Below, piece by piece: positions 24,536 through 32,644 of a stretch of DNA of 64,000 nt; the first letter of the stretch is position 1; each line of letters begins with the position of its first letter. The position numbers were made by a program, and so were the translations under genes. This DNA comes from a bacterium Scap17 (GTDB lineage: Bacteria > Pseudomonadota > Gammaproteobacteria > Pseudomonadales > Halomonadaceae). The stretch spans positions 2,666,001 through 2,730,000 of the forward strand of contig VINJ01000001.1 in NCBI GenBank assembly GCA_013376735.1, given 5' to 3'. The notes under the pieces are model-generated. The model ran no database searches, had not been told where the DNA came from, and saw only the letters and a program-made list of their open reading frames with translations.

Positions 24536-25822
24536 TCAGCTGCACAGCATGCCGCTGGCGACGATCTCGCTCAGCGTGCCCTTGCCGATGCCACTGATGC
24601 GGGTCAGTTGACCGCTGGAACTCCATGGACGCTGACGGATGATATCGGCGGCGCGTGCCGGCCCGATATTGGGCAGGCGATCCAGCTGATCGGCGTTGGC
24701 GGTGTTGAGGTCGATACAGGTCTGACTCGCCGAACTGGAGGCGTTGGATGCACGACTGGCCACCTCTGTGCCCGCCGCCTGCGGCTGGCCGCCGTCCAGT
24801 GGCAGCAACGCCAGTGTCTCGCCGGTCACCGACAGATAGATCGGGGCGTGATCGGAGACATCGGCACGCGCCGCCTCATGACTGATACCCAGATAGTCCG
24901 GGAAACGGAACACATCGCCGCTGGCGCTGGGCCATTCGCTCGGCACATACCAGATGTTGTCGTAGAGCGAGGCATAGCGGCCATCGGTCTTGGAGAGCGT
25001 CGTCGCGCCCTCGGTGATCAGCGGGCGCAGGCCGAGGGTACGCAGGTCTCCCCAGGCAGGCTCATCCGGCGCCATGTTGAAATCGCCCATGATGATCGCC
25101 GGGGTGCCGGGCGAGATTTCCTTCATCAGGTCGTAGATATCCGCCAGTGCACGGATTTCCGGCGCGCGATCCGCCTTGCTGTCGCCATAGACGATATGCA
25201 CGTTGGCGGCGCTGAAGGCCCGCCCGCTGTCCTTCTCGACGAAGGTGGCCAGCAGTGGCTCACGCGAGAACACATCCTCGGGATCGAGATAGACGGTCGC
25301 CCCGCCCTGATAAGCGATCGTCTTGTCTCGATACAGATAGGCGTAGCGCTCGGTATAGGCACTGCGCCCTACCTCATGGCTGACCAGGCTGTCCCACTCA
25401 TCACCGGTCAACGCCTCAAGCTGCTGCTCGAGCTCGCTGACGACCTCCTCCTTCATCACCTCCTGCAGACCGATCAGATCCATATGGCTCGCCACCGCCG
25501 CGACCTGCTCGAGATGCTTGCCGTTGTTCCAGCCGGCATGCTTCAGATTCCAGCTGGCGATCACCGCATCCGCCTGACTGCTGGCCGCAGCGCCCAGCAC
25601 TACGGGCACTGTCAGCGCCATCACCACCCTTCTGGCGATGCGCTCAAGTCGAGAACCGCCAGACGGCTGCCGGCCGCGCGAGGGCTTGCTGCTGATGCTC
25701 GTACTGTTGCTGCCGTTGCTGGTGCTGCCAGCGATATTGGAGTGATTGTTGCTCGAATTGCTGACGCTACCGCGCTGACCTGTGCGTATCACTGCATGAC
25801 CCTTGACTGATGACTCGTACAA
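24536..25822 (-). CDS. Secreted endonuclease/exonuclease/phosphatase protein with C-terminal helix-hairpin-helix
   Basis: 428 residues in four parts: a low-complexity Ser/Asn-rich N-terminus (about 1-55), a signal-like hydrophobic segment (VVMALTVPVVLGAAA, near 70) ending SQADA, an EEP domain (about 87-335: ASWNLKHAG, IGLQEVMKEE, IMGDFNMAP, DVSDHAPI) and a ComEA-type HhH (about 370-428: DLNTANADQLDRLPNIGPARAADII). E in LQEV, D and N in GDFN, and DH near the end are the catalytic set of DNase I-like enzymes. The HhH should bind DNA. Likely role: extracellular DNA degradation for nutrients or biofilm turnover. The start is uncertain given the low-complexity leader. Confidence 0.8.
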   Translation of the reverse strand: MYESSVKGHAVIRTGQRGSVSNSSNNHSNIAGSTSNGSNSTSISSKPSRGRQPSGGSRLERIARRVVMALTVPVVLGAAASSQADAVIASWNLKHAGWNNGKHLEQVAAVASHMDLIGLQEVMKEEVVSELEQQLEALTGDEWDSLVSHEVGRSAYTERYAYLYRDKTIAYQGGATVYLDPEDVFSREPLLATFVEKDSGRAFSAANVHIVYGDSKADRAPEIRALADIYDLMKEISPGTPAIIMGDFNMAPDEPAWGDLRTLGLRPLITEGATTLSKTDGRYASLYDNIWYVPSEWPSASGDVFRFPDYLGISHEAARADVSDHAPIYLSVTGETLALLPLDGGQPQAAGTEVASRASNASSSASQTCIDLNTANADQLDRLPNIGPARAADIIRQRPWSSSGQLTRISGIGKGTLSEIVASGMLCS

Positions 25823-26023
25823 AAAAGACCGTAAGAGACTGTATCTTATGGGCTTGTCGTCAAGGTTTATAGAACCACGATGTTATTTATTATCCTTTGC
25901 GCGACTCTTGATAGATAACAGAGAGCTCCCGCGTCACGTCAGCGCTGGACATTGCCACTTGACCTTTCAGCGCCCGCTTTTACTCTCGAGCGCTGATGCT
26001 TCCTTTCTCCAACACGAGATCCC

Positions 26024-26875
26024 ATGACCCCATCGTCATCCCTTTCTCCCGGCAGCCTGCTGAATCAGCTGCGCCAGACCACCCCGCTGGTGCACAACAT
26101 CACCAATCATGTCGCGATGACACCGACCGCCAACACCCTGCTGGCCATCGGTGCCTCACCGCTGATGGCGCATGCGCAGCAGGAAATCCAGGAGATCTCC
26201 GCCATCAGTGCGGCGCTGTCGATCAATATCGGCACGCTCTCACCCAGCTGGATCGAGGCCATGCAGCTGGCCGCGATGTGCGCCCACCGCGATGGCAAAC
26301 CCTGGGTGCTGGACCCCGTCGGCATCGGCGCCTCGAGCCTGCGCCAGTATGCGTGCCGCGCGCTCTTGGAATATCGCCCCAGCGTGATTCGCGCCAATGC
26401 CTCCGAGGTACTGGCGCTGATCGGTGAGATGAGTCAGGGCCGCGGCGTCGACAGCGGCGATGACGGCGAGGATGCGCAGGAGCGTGCCAGTCGGGCCGCC
26501 GTCGCGCTGGCGCGCGCGCAGAATTGCGTGGTGGCGATGACCGGCCGTGTCGATATCGTCACCGATGGCAAGCGCCAAATCACGGTTCAAGGTGGCCATG
26601 CGCTGATGGGCCGCGTCACTGCCATGGGCTGCGCGCTGAGCAGCGTGGTCGCCGCCTTCCTCGCCGCCTCCCTCGCCACCTCCCTCGACGGACATGACGA
26701 CGCCCTGCAGGCCACCGCCGCCGCGCTGGCCTGTTACGCCGAGGCCGGTGAGACGGCGGGTCAGTCAGCGCAAGGGCCGGGCAGCTTCGTGCCACGCTTC
26801 ATGGATGCCCTGTATACTCTCGACGCCGATTCCACCCTGCTAGCCTCTCGTCTGGAGCTGACCGATGTCACTTGA
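26024..26875 (+). CDS. thiM: Hydroxyethylthiazole kinase
   Basis: Ribokinase-fold enzyme of 283 residues that phosphorylates 4-methyl-5-(2-hydroxyethyl)thiazole in thiamine salvage. Clear family segments are PLVHNITNHVAMTPTANTLLAIGASPLMAHA (residues 20-50), WVLDPVGIGAS and VIRANASEVLAL, and the anion hole region AMGCALSSVVAAFLA with the catalytic Cys near 205. It overlaps thiE by 11 bases. I looked for a TPP riboswitch in the 200 bases upstream and found no recognisable element. Confidence 0.93.
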   Translation: MTPSSSLSPGSLLNQLRQTTPLVHNITNHVAMTPTANTLLAIGASPLMAHAQQEIQEISAISAALSINIGTLSPSWIEAMQLAAMCAHRDGKPWVLDPVGIGASSLRQYACRALLEYRPSVIRANASEVLALIGEMSQGRGVDSGDDGEDAQERASRAAVALARAQNCVVAMTGRVDIVTDGKRQITVQGGHALMGRVTAMGCALSSVVAAFLAASLATSLDGHDDALQATAAALACYAEAGETAGQSAQGPGSFVPRFMDALYTLDADSTLLASRLELTDVT

Positions 26876-27488
26876 TCTGTCCCTTTACCTGGTCACCGAC
26901 CCTGCGCTGTGCGCCGAGCGCGGCCTGGAAGCCACCGTGATGGCCGCCGTGCGCGGTGGCGTCAGTGTCGTGCAGCTGCGCGACAAGCACGCCAGCGACG
27001 CGGAGATGATCGCCCAGGCCATCCGCCTCAAGGCGCTGCTGGACGAGTACGAGGTGCCGCTGATCATCAATGACCGCATCGAGGTCGCGCTGGCCAGTGG
27101 CGCCGATGGCCTGCACATCGGTCAGAGCGATGGAGATCCGATCGAGGCGCGTCGCCGTCTCGGCGAGAACGCCTTGATCGGCCTGTCGGTCCAGACGCTT
27201 GAGCAGCTCAAGGCTGTCGATGTCGAACGCATCGACTACCTCGGCCTCGGCCCGGTGTATGCCACCCCGACCAAGCCGGATCATGCCGCACCGCTGGGCA
27301 TCGAGGGGCTCACGCAGCTCGTGCGCTCAAGCCCGCTGCCGACGGTCGCCATCGGCGGCATCTCGCTGGCCAATGCCGGTGAAGTCATGACCAGCGGCAC
27401 CGACGGCCTCGCCGTCGTCTCGGCGCTGTGCAGTGCCGAAGATCCCGCCGCGGCCGCCCAGCAATTCCTGGCGCAGTATCCTTTCTGA
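26865..27488 (+). CDS. thiE: Thiamine-phosphate synthase
   Basis: TIM-barrel enzyme of 207 residues joining hydroxymethylpyrimidine diphosphate and thiazole phosphate into thiamine phosphate. Typical segments are LYLVTDPALCAERG, VSVVQLRDKHAS, PLIINDRIEVALASGADGLHIGQSD, LGLGPVYATPTKPDHA and VAIGGIS. It overlaps thiM and should use its product directly. ThiD is not encoded nearby. A perfect hairpin terminator follows. Confidence 0.94.
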   Translation: MSLDLSLYLVTDPALCAERGLEATVMAAVRGGVSVVQLRDKHASDAEMIAQAIRLKALLDEYEVPLIINDRIEVALASGADGLHIGQSDGDPIEARRRLGENALIGLSVQTLEQLKAVDVERIDYLGLGPVYATPTKPDHAAPLGIEGLTQLVRSSPLPTVAIGGISLANAGEVMTSGTDGLAVVSALCSAEDPAAAAQQFLAQYPF

Positions 27489-27534
27489 TCGGATCTGAAC
27501 TGAGCTGAATTGAGCGGATCCAAGCCCGCCAGTC

Positions 27535-27576
27535 ACGACAACGCCCGCCATGGTCAGCCATGGCGGGCGTTGTCGT
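27535..27576. terminator. Terminator between thiE and ethanolamine permease genes
   Basis: Perfect 19-base arms beginning ACGACAACGCCCGCC around a 4-base loop, followed by CTTT. It lies between convergent genes. Confidence 0.8.
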
Positions 27577-27612
27577 CTTTGCTACCTGAACTGATTGAAC
27601 TGATTGAGCGGA

Positions 27613-29031
27613 TCAGCTGGTCGCCAGGTCACTCTCGGCATTCGCCACCAGCGCGAACTCCTCCTCGGCGGTCTTCGCCACCAGCCGATGACGGCTGAAG
27701 ATGGCGTAGTAGGCGATGCCCACCACGAACAGCACCAGGGTGTAATTGAAGGCACGCGGATCGAAGGCATAGACCCCGGTCAACGCGATCAGCGAGAGCA
27801 CCAGCGCGATGGCGGACGTCACGATGCCGCCCGGTGTGCGATAGGGGCGTGCCAGCGCCGGCTGACGCAGGCGCAGCAGGATATGGCTGGCCGCCATCAG
27901 CGCGTAGGAGACTGTCGCCCCCACCACCGCCATGCCCAGGATCAGATCGCCCTCGCCGGTCAGCGAGACCAGGAACCCGAAGATGCCCGGCACCACCAGC
28001 GCCCAGGTCGGCGCCTTGCGCTTGCTGGTCAGCGACAGCGTCTTGGGCAGATACCCGGCCCGCGACAGCGCGAAGACCAGACGGCTGTAGCCATAGATGA
28101 TCGAGAAGAACGACGCCACCAGCCCCGCCAGGGCAAGCACATTGACCAGTGTCGCCAGCCCCTCGCTGCCGGTGGCCTTGAGAGCATCCACCAGCGGCAC
28201 GGCGCTGCTGCCGATTGCCTCGGCACCCGCAGCGCCGGCCAGCAGGAAGACGACCAGCACGGCGGTGAACATCAGAAACAGCATGGCGCCGATGATGCCA
28301 CGCGGAACATCACGAGCCGGATTGCGCGATTCCTCTGCCGCCAGCGGCACCCCTTCCACGGCCAGGAACAGCCACATGCCGAAGGGCAGCGCCGCCCAGA
28401 TGCCATACCAGCCATTGGGCATGAAATCGCTGGCACCCCAGGCATTCGTCGGCGCGATGTCGAACAGGCGACTGCTGTCAAAGTCACCGACCAGCGCGAC
28501 GGCGGTGGCAATGATCGCGAACACCGCCAGGCCGCTGATCACCATCATCACCTTGAGCGCCTCGCCGACCCCCGCCAGGTGGATGCCGATGAACACCAGA
28601 TAGAAGATGGCGTAGATGATCGGGCCATTGATGCCCAGCAACGACTCCACCGCGCTGCCGATGAAGATGACGATGGCCGCGGGTGCCAGCGCATATTCGA
28701 TCAATACCGCAAGGCCGGTGAGATAGCCGCCGGCCGGGCCCATGGCCTGACGCGCGAAGCTGTAACCGCCGCCGGCGGCCGGAATGGCCGCCGACATTTC
28801 CGCCAGCGACAGCACCAGCGCCAGATACATGATGCCCATCAACAGTGCGGCGATCGCGAAGCCGCCCCAGCCCGCCTCGCCGATACCGAAATTCCAGCCG
28901 GCGAAATCACCGGAGATCACATAGGAGACCCCGAGTCCCGCCAGCAGGACCCAACCTGCCGTGCCCTTCTTCAACTGGCGTCTGGCCAGATAGTCCTGCT
29001 CATTCGTGTCGTGATGCGTGTCGCGAGTCAT
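27613..29031 (-). CDS. eat: Ethanolamine permease (APC superfamily)
   Basis: Inner-membrane transporter of 472 residues with about twelve helices. The start (LKKGTAGWVLLAGLGVSYVISGDFAGWNFG) and FLAVEGVPLAAEESRNPARDVPRG are typical of ethanolamine permeases of the APC superfamily. It follows eutB and eutC on the same strand by about 70 bases, which supports ethanolamine as substrate. Uptake would feed the ammonia-lyase directly in the cytoplasm. Confidence 0.88.
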   Translation of the reverse strand: MTRDTHHDTNEQDYLARRQLKKGTAGWVLLAGLGVSYVISGDFAGWNFGIGEAGWGGFAIAALLMGIMYLALVLSLAEMSAAIPAAGGGYSFARQAMGPAGGYLTGLAVLIEYALAPAAIVIFIGSAVESLLGINGPIIYAIFYLVFIGIHLAGVGEALKVMMVISGLAVFAIIATAVALVGDFDSSRLFDIAPTNAWGASDFMPNGWYGIWAALPFGMWLFLAVEGVPLAAEESRNPARDVPRGIIGAMLFLMFTAVLVVFLLAGAAGAEAIGSSAVPLVDALKATGSEGLATLVNVLALAGLVASFFSIIYGYSRLVFALSRAGYLPKTLSLTSKRKAPTWALVVPGIFGFLVSLTGEGDLILGMAVVGATVSYALMAASHILLRLRQPALARPYRTPGGIVTSAIALVLSLIALTGVYAFDPRAFNYTLVLFVVGIAYYAIFSRHRLVAKTAEEEFALVANAESDLATS

Positions 29032-29103
29032 GGTGCCGCCTTGTTGCCGTCAAGCATTGTCATTGTTGGATCGGGAGTTTCCCGCTGCTGCGCTGCCGTC
29101 CTA

Positions 29104-29964
29104 TCAGGACAGCAGGAAGTTCTGAATACCGGTGCCGCCTTCCAGCGCCGTCTCGCCGCTTCTGTCCTTGAGACCCACGCCGGTGAGGCCGAGCTTGCGT
29201 GCCTCACGCAGCAGGTAGTGCAGACGCTGGGCAGCCATGGCGAAGTCGAGCCCTGCCGGGCGCACGTTGGAGATGCAGTTGCGGCTGGCATCGCTCAGGC
29301 CGATGCGCGGCTGCCAGGTCAGATAGAGGCCGAGGCTGTCCGGAGAGCTGAGGCCGGGACGCTCGCCGACCATCACCAGCACTGCTCGGGCATTGAGCAA
29401 CTCACCGACTTCATCGCCGATGGCGACCCGCCCCTGCTCCACCACGCTGATCGGTGCCAATGACCAGGCATCCGGCCCGTCTTCTGCCAGCGCCTCCAGC
29501 AGTGCCGCGATGAAGGGCCCAGCATTGTTCTGCACCGCCAGAGACGAGAGCCCATCGACGACCACGATGGCCAGATCGGCAGGCTGTGCGTCGAGGGCGG
29601 ACAACTGCTGACGCGAATCCTCATCGAGGCGCCGGCCGTAATCGGGGCGTTGCAGGTAGGTGGTGCGATCCACGGCGCGACTGTGCAGTCGCTGGATCTG
29701 CGGAGCGTTCGCGAGCGCTGTGAGCTGATTGAGGTCCTCGATGAGTCGGGGAATCTCCAGCGGCAGGTGGACGGCGTCCTGGGCGCGGGCGTGCGCCAGC
29801 TGGAATTCCAACGAACGATTGGTTGGCAGGCTGATGCCGGCACGGCCAAGGCCGATGCGCGCATCCGTGAACTGGCCAAGCCGCTGCCAGGGATTGGGCG
29901 TGACGATGGCATCGGGTTCGAGGCTGCGCGGAACCGCGTCAGCAGAGGGCTGTTCAGGGTTCAT
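29104..29964 (-). CDS. eutC: Ethanolamine ammonia-lyase small subunit
   Basis: Small subunit of 286 residues that, with EutB, binds adenosylcobalamin and splits ethanolamine into acetaldehyde and ammonia. Recognisable segments are TDARIGLGRAGISLPTNRSLEFQLAHARAQDAVH, RPDYGRRLDEDSR, LAIVVVDGLSS, and VGERPGLSSPDSLGLYLTWQPRIGLSDASRNCISNVRP. It overlaps the eutB stop by 4 bases. No EutA reactivase or shell genes are present in the window. Confidence 0.94.
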   Translation of the reverse strand: MNPEQPSADAVPRSLEPDAIVTPNPWQRLGQFTDARIGLGRAGISLPTNRSLEFQLAHARAQDAVHLPLEIPRLIEDLNQLTALANAPQIQRLHSRAVDRTTYLQRPDYGRRLDEDSRQQLSALDAQPADLAIVVVDGLSSLAVQNNAGPFIAALLEALAEDGPDAWSLAPISVVEQGRVAIGDEVGELLNARAVLVMVGERPGLSSPDSLGLYLTWQPRIGLSDASRNCISNVRPAGLDFAMAAQRLHYLLREARKLGLTGVGLKDRSGETALEGGTGIQNFLLS

Positions 29965-31367
29965 GCGCCACCTCCTGTCACCTGACGCAGTGAATTGGCG
30001 AAGCGGTCGGGCATTTCGCTTGGCAGTGCCTGGGTGGCGACATCGGTGAAGATCTGCATCTCCTCGAGCCAGGCGGCGAATTCGGGCGCCGGGCCCAGGC
30101 CCAGCACCCGCCGTGCATAGAGAGCATCGTGGAAGGAGGTGGTCTGATAGTTGAGCATGATGTCATCCGAGCCGGGGATGCCCATGATGAAGTTGCAGCC
30201 CGCCACCCCGAGCAGCGTCAGCAGAGTATCCATGTCGTTCTGATCGGCATCGGCATGATTGGTGTAGCAGATGTCGCAGCCCATCGGCAGGCCCAGCAGC
30301 TTGCCGCAGAAGTGGTCCTCGAGGCCGGCACGGATGATCTCCTTGCCATTGAACAGATACTCGGGGCCGATGAAGCCGACCACGGTATTCACCAATAGCG
30401 GCGAGTACTTGCGCGCCACCGCATAGGCGCGCGCCTCGCAGGTCTGCTGGTCCAGGCCGTGATGGGCATCGGCGGACAGCGCACTGCCTTGGCCGGTCTC
30501 GAAATACATCACGTTGTCGCCCACCGTGCCGCGCTTGAGCGACAGCGCAGCCTGCTGTGCCTCCGCCAGCACGGAGAGCTCGACACCGAAGCTCTCGTTG
30601 GTGGCCTGGGTGCCGCCGATGGACTGAAAGACGAGATCCACCGGGGCGCCCTGCTCGATGCACTCGAGGGTATTGGTGACGTGGGTCAGCACGCAGGACT
30701 GGGTGGGAATCGAATACTTCTGGATCACCTCATCCATCAGACGCATCAGCTTGATGCTCTGGGCCACGTTGTCGGTGGCCGGATTGATGCCGATCACGGC
30801 GTCGCCGTTGCCGTAGAGCAGGCCATCGAGAATGCTGGCCGCGATGCCGGTGACGTCATCGGTGGGATGGTTGGGCTGCAGGCGGGTCGAGAGATGGCCG
30901 CTCTTGCCGATGGTATTGCGAAAGGCGGTGACCACCTCGCACTTCTTCGCGACCAGAATCAGGTCCTGATTGCGCATCAGCTTGCTGACCGCGGCGGCCA
31001 TTTCGGGGGTGATGCCGGCGCGCACCTGCGCCAGCAGCGCGGGGGTCGCGAGGTCACTCAGCAGCCAGTTGCGGAAGTCGCCGACGGTGAGATGCGCGAT
31101 CGGCAGGAACGCCACCGGATCATGCTCATCGATGATCAGGCGGGTGATGTCGTCCTGTTCGTAGGGAATCAGCACATCTTCGAGGAAAGTCTTGAGGGGC
31201 AACTCCGACAGACACAACTGAGCGACGACTCGCTCCTCGGCGGTTTCCGCGATCACGCCAGCAAGACGATCTCCGGAGCGGGCGGGCGTCGCCTTGGCCA
31301 TCAGCTCGGCCAGATTGGCAAAACGATGGACCTGACTGCCCAGGGTGTAACGGTACTCGCGGCTCAT
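29961..31367 (-). CDS. eutB: Ethanolamine ammonia-lyase large subunit
   Basis: Catalytic TIM-barrel subunit of 468 residues, slightly longer than common forms. Segments such as GDRLAGVIAETAEERVVAQ, FQSIGGTQATNESFGVELSVL, YFETGQGSALSADAHHGLDQQTCEARAYAVAR and GCDICYTNHADADQNDMDTL are hallmark EutB. It needs adenosylcobalamin, so the cell must make or import cobalamin. It lies 178 bases downstream of the RpiR regulator gene on the same strand, so it may have its own promoter; a 15-base palindrome is found in that gap. Confidence 0.95.
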   Translation of the reverse strand: MSREYRYTLGSQVHRFANLAELMAKATPARSGDRLAGVIAETAEERVVAQLCLSELPLKTFLEDVLIPYEQDDITRLIIDEHDPVAFLPIAHLTVGDFRNWLLSDLATPALLAQVRAGITPEMAAAVSKLMRNQDLILVAKKCEVVTAFRNTIGKSGHLSTRLQPNHPTDDVTGIAASILDGLLYGNGDAVIGINPATDNVAQSIKLMRLMDEVIQKYSIPTQSCVLTHVTNTLECIEQGAPVDLVFQSIGGTQATNESFGVELSVLAEAQQAALSLKRGTVGDNVMYFETGQGSALSADAHHGLDQQTCEARAYAVARKYSPLLVNTVVGFIGPEYLFNGKEIIRAGLEDHFCGKLLGLPMGCDICYTNHADADQNDMDTLLTLLGVAGCNFIMGIPGSDDIMLNYQTTSFHDALYARRVLGLGPAPEFAAWLEEMQIFTDVATQALPSEMPDRFANSLRQVTGGGA

Positions 31368-31492
31368 GGGAAATTCCTTGCCCTGACGGATGTCATTTCA
31401 TCTCAGTCGTTTTGCAGGAATCACGCCAATCTCTCTCCATGCCTCTTTGGTCCTGCATACGCCTTGAAGCCGCATTGCGTAGGCCTGCTCTC

Positions 31493-31507
31493 GCACCACC
31501 GTGGTGC
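31493..31507. promoter_or_regulatory. Palindrome in the rpiR-eutB gap
   Basis: GCACCAC and GTGGTGC are perfect 7-base arms around one base. It lies 126 bases upstream of eutB and 39 bases after the regulator gene. No T-tract follows on the minus strand, so a protein-binding site is as likely as a terminator. Confidence 0.35.
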
Positions 31508-31545
31508 ATGACCGCGTTCACCTTCGGTGCAGTGAGTCGCGGGCA

Positions 31546-32478
31546 TCAGCCACGTGCGCCCCCCAACTCCGTGATGATCGCCTCGCGCTGCTTGAGCGAG
31601 GCCACCCCGGCATCGCCCAGCTTGCTGGCCACCTCACTGAGCAGGCCTTCGGCGAGAAACATGAAAGCGCTCATGCTGTTGCTATAAAAAAGGCTGTGAT
31701 TGGGCACATGGAAGCTGTAGCGCGCCAGCGGCTCCAGCGGAGAGCTGGCCGAATCGGTCAGCGCGATCACCTCGACACCACGCTTCACCGCCACCTCGGC
31801 GCAGGCCACCACGCTCGGGGTATAGGGGAAGCAACTGGCCACCACCAGCACATCACCCGCCGTCAGCTGAGCCAGCGCATCCGCCACGCCCTGACGACTG
31901 GCGTCCAGCGGTGCCACGTCCGAGCGCAGCATGCCCAGCCCATAGGCCATGAACAGTGCCAGGGAATTGAACTGTCGCATGCCGTGCAGGCGCACGCGCG
32001 GCGCCTCGGCCAGCAAGGTGGTCGCGGCCTCGAAGGCCGCGGCGTCCACCCTCTCCAGCATGCTGAGGATGTTGGCGCTCTCCTGACGCCCCAGCCGCGC
32101 AAGCTGGGCCATGGCGCTGCTATCGGCGTCTCGCGCCAGCAGCTGCGAGGCCTGCTGGCTGTAGAAATGCTCGCCATCCGTCACCGCCTGGCGAAAGACG
32201 TCCTGAAATCGGCTGAAGCCCTCGTAGCCCAGCCGCTGGGCCAGACGCGAGAAGGTCGAGGCGTTCACGCCGGTCAGCTCCGCCAGCTGGCTGATGGAAG
32301 ACACCGCCGTGCGTTGCGGGGACTCGATCAGCACCGCCAGCACGCGCCGGGAACTCGCGCCGAGACGAATCTCCACCTCACGGCGATCGATCGCCGCCAG
32401 CAACTGCTTCAACCCCTCCAGGGTCTCCGGCGGCGAGCCAGGGGATGCGGGCCCGAGGGCTCGGGAGGATGGGGGCAT
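31546..32478 (-). CDS. MurR/RpiR-family transcriptional regulator
   Basis: Regulator of 310 residues: N-terminal helix-turn-helix (SISQLAELTGVNASTFSRLAQRLGYEGFSRFQDVFR) and C-terminal SIS domain (VRLHGMRQFNSLALFMAYGL, DVLVVASCFPYTPSVVACAEVAVKRGVEVIALTD). I chose ATG 32478, preceded by AGAGG at the right distance; the frame upstream to 32610 lacks support and would cross the operator. SIS domains usually sense sugar phosphates, but here it sits between eut genes and an aminotransferase, so an amino compound is plausible. It probably acts at the palindrome at 32561-32585. Confidence 0.85.
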   Translation of the reverse strand: MPPSSRALGPASPGSPPETLEGLKQLLAAIDRREVEIRLGASSRRVLAVLIESPQRTAVSSISQLAELTGVNASTFSRLAQRLGYEGFSRFQDVFRQAVTDGEHFYSQQASQLLARDADSSAMAQLARLGRQESANILSMLERVDAAAFEAATTLLAEAPRVRLHGMRQFNSLALFMAYGLGMLRSDVAPLDASRQGVADALAQLTAGDVLVVASCFPYTPSVVACAEVAVKRGVEVIALTDSASSPLEPLARYSFHVPNHSLFYSNSMSAFMFLAEGLLSEVASKLGDAGVASLKQREAIITELGGARG

Positions 32479-32560
32479 GGGATACCTCTTTGGCAAGGGA
32501 CAGGACAGATGGCGGCAACGGTAGCATCTCTGGCCGGTCGAGTCCGAAGGCACAAGCGGC

Positions 32561-32585
32561 TTTATGCAATCATTTATTGCATAAA
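32561..32585. promoter_or_regulatory. Candidate RpiR operator (25-base palindrome)
   Basis: TTTATGCAAT and ATTGCATAAA form perfect 10-base arms around CATTT. It lies between the divergent regulator and aminotransferase genes, 60 bases before the latter. A related half site AAATGCATT follows a few bases later. Position and symmetry fit a dimeric repressor site controlling both directions. Confidence 0.6.
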
Positions 32586-32644
32586 CTAAAAATGCATTCC
32601 ATATTTGCACTCATTGTTCGCACCCCTGCCGCCACGGAGCCCGC

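Noticed and set aside
25823-26023. Possible TPP riboswitch before thiM
   Set aside because: The CUGAGA and the downstream ACC/GAACCUGAU elements expected of THI boxes were not found.
27604-29463. 619-codon plus-strand frame opposite the ethanolamine permease and eutC
   Set aside because: Composition is rich in Arg, Gln and His as expected of a GC-rich shadow frame, and the opposite strand holds clear genes.
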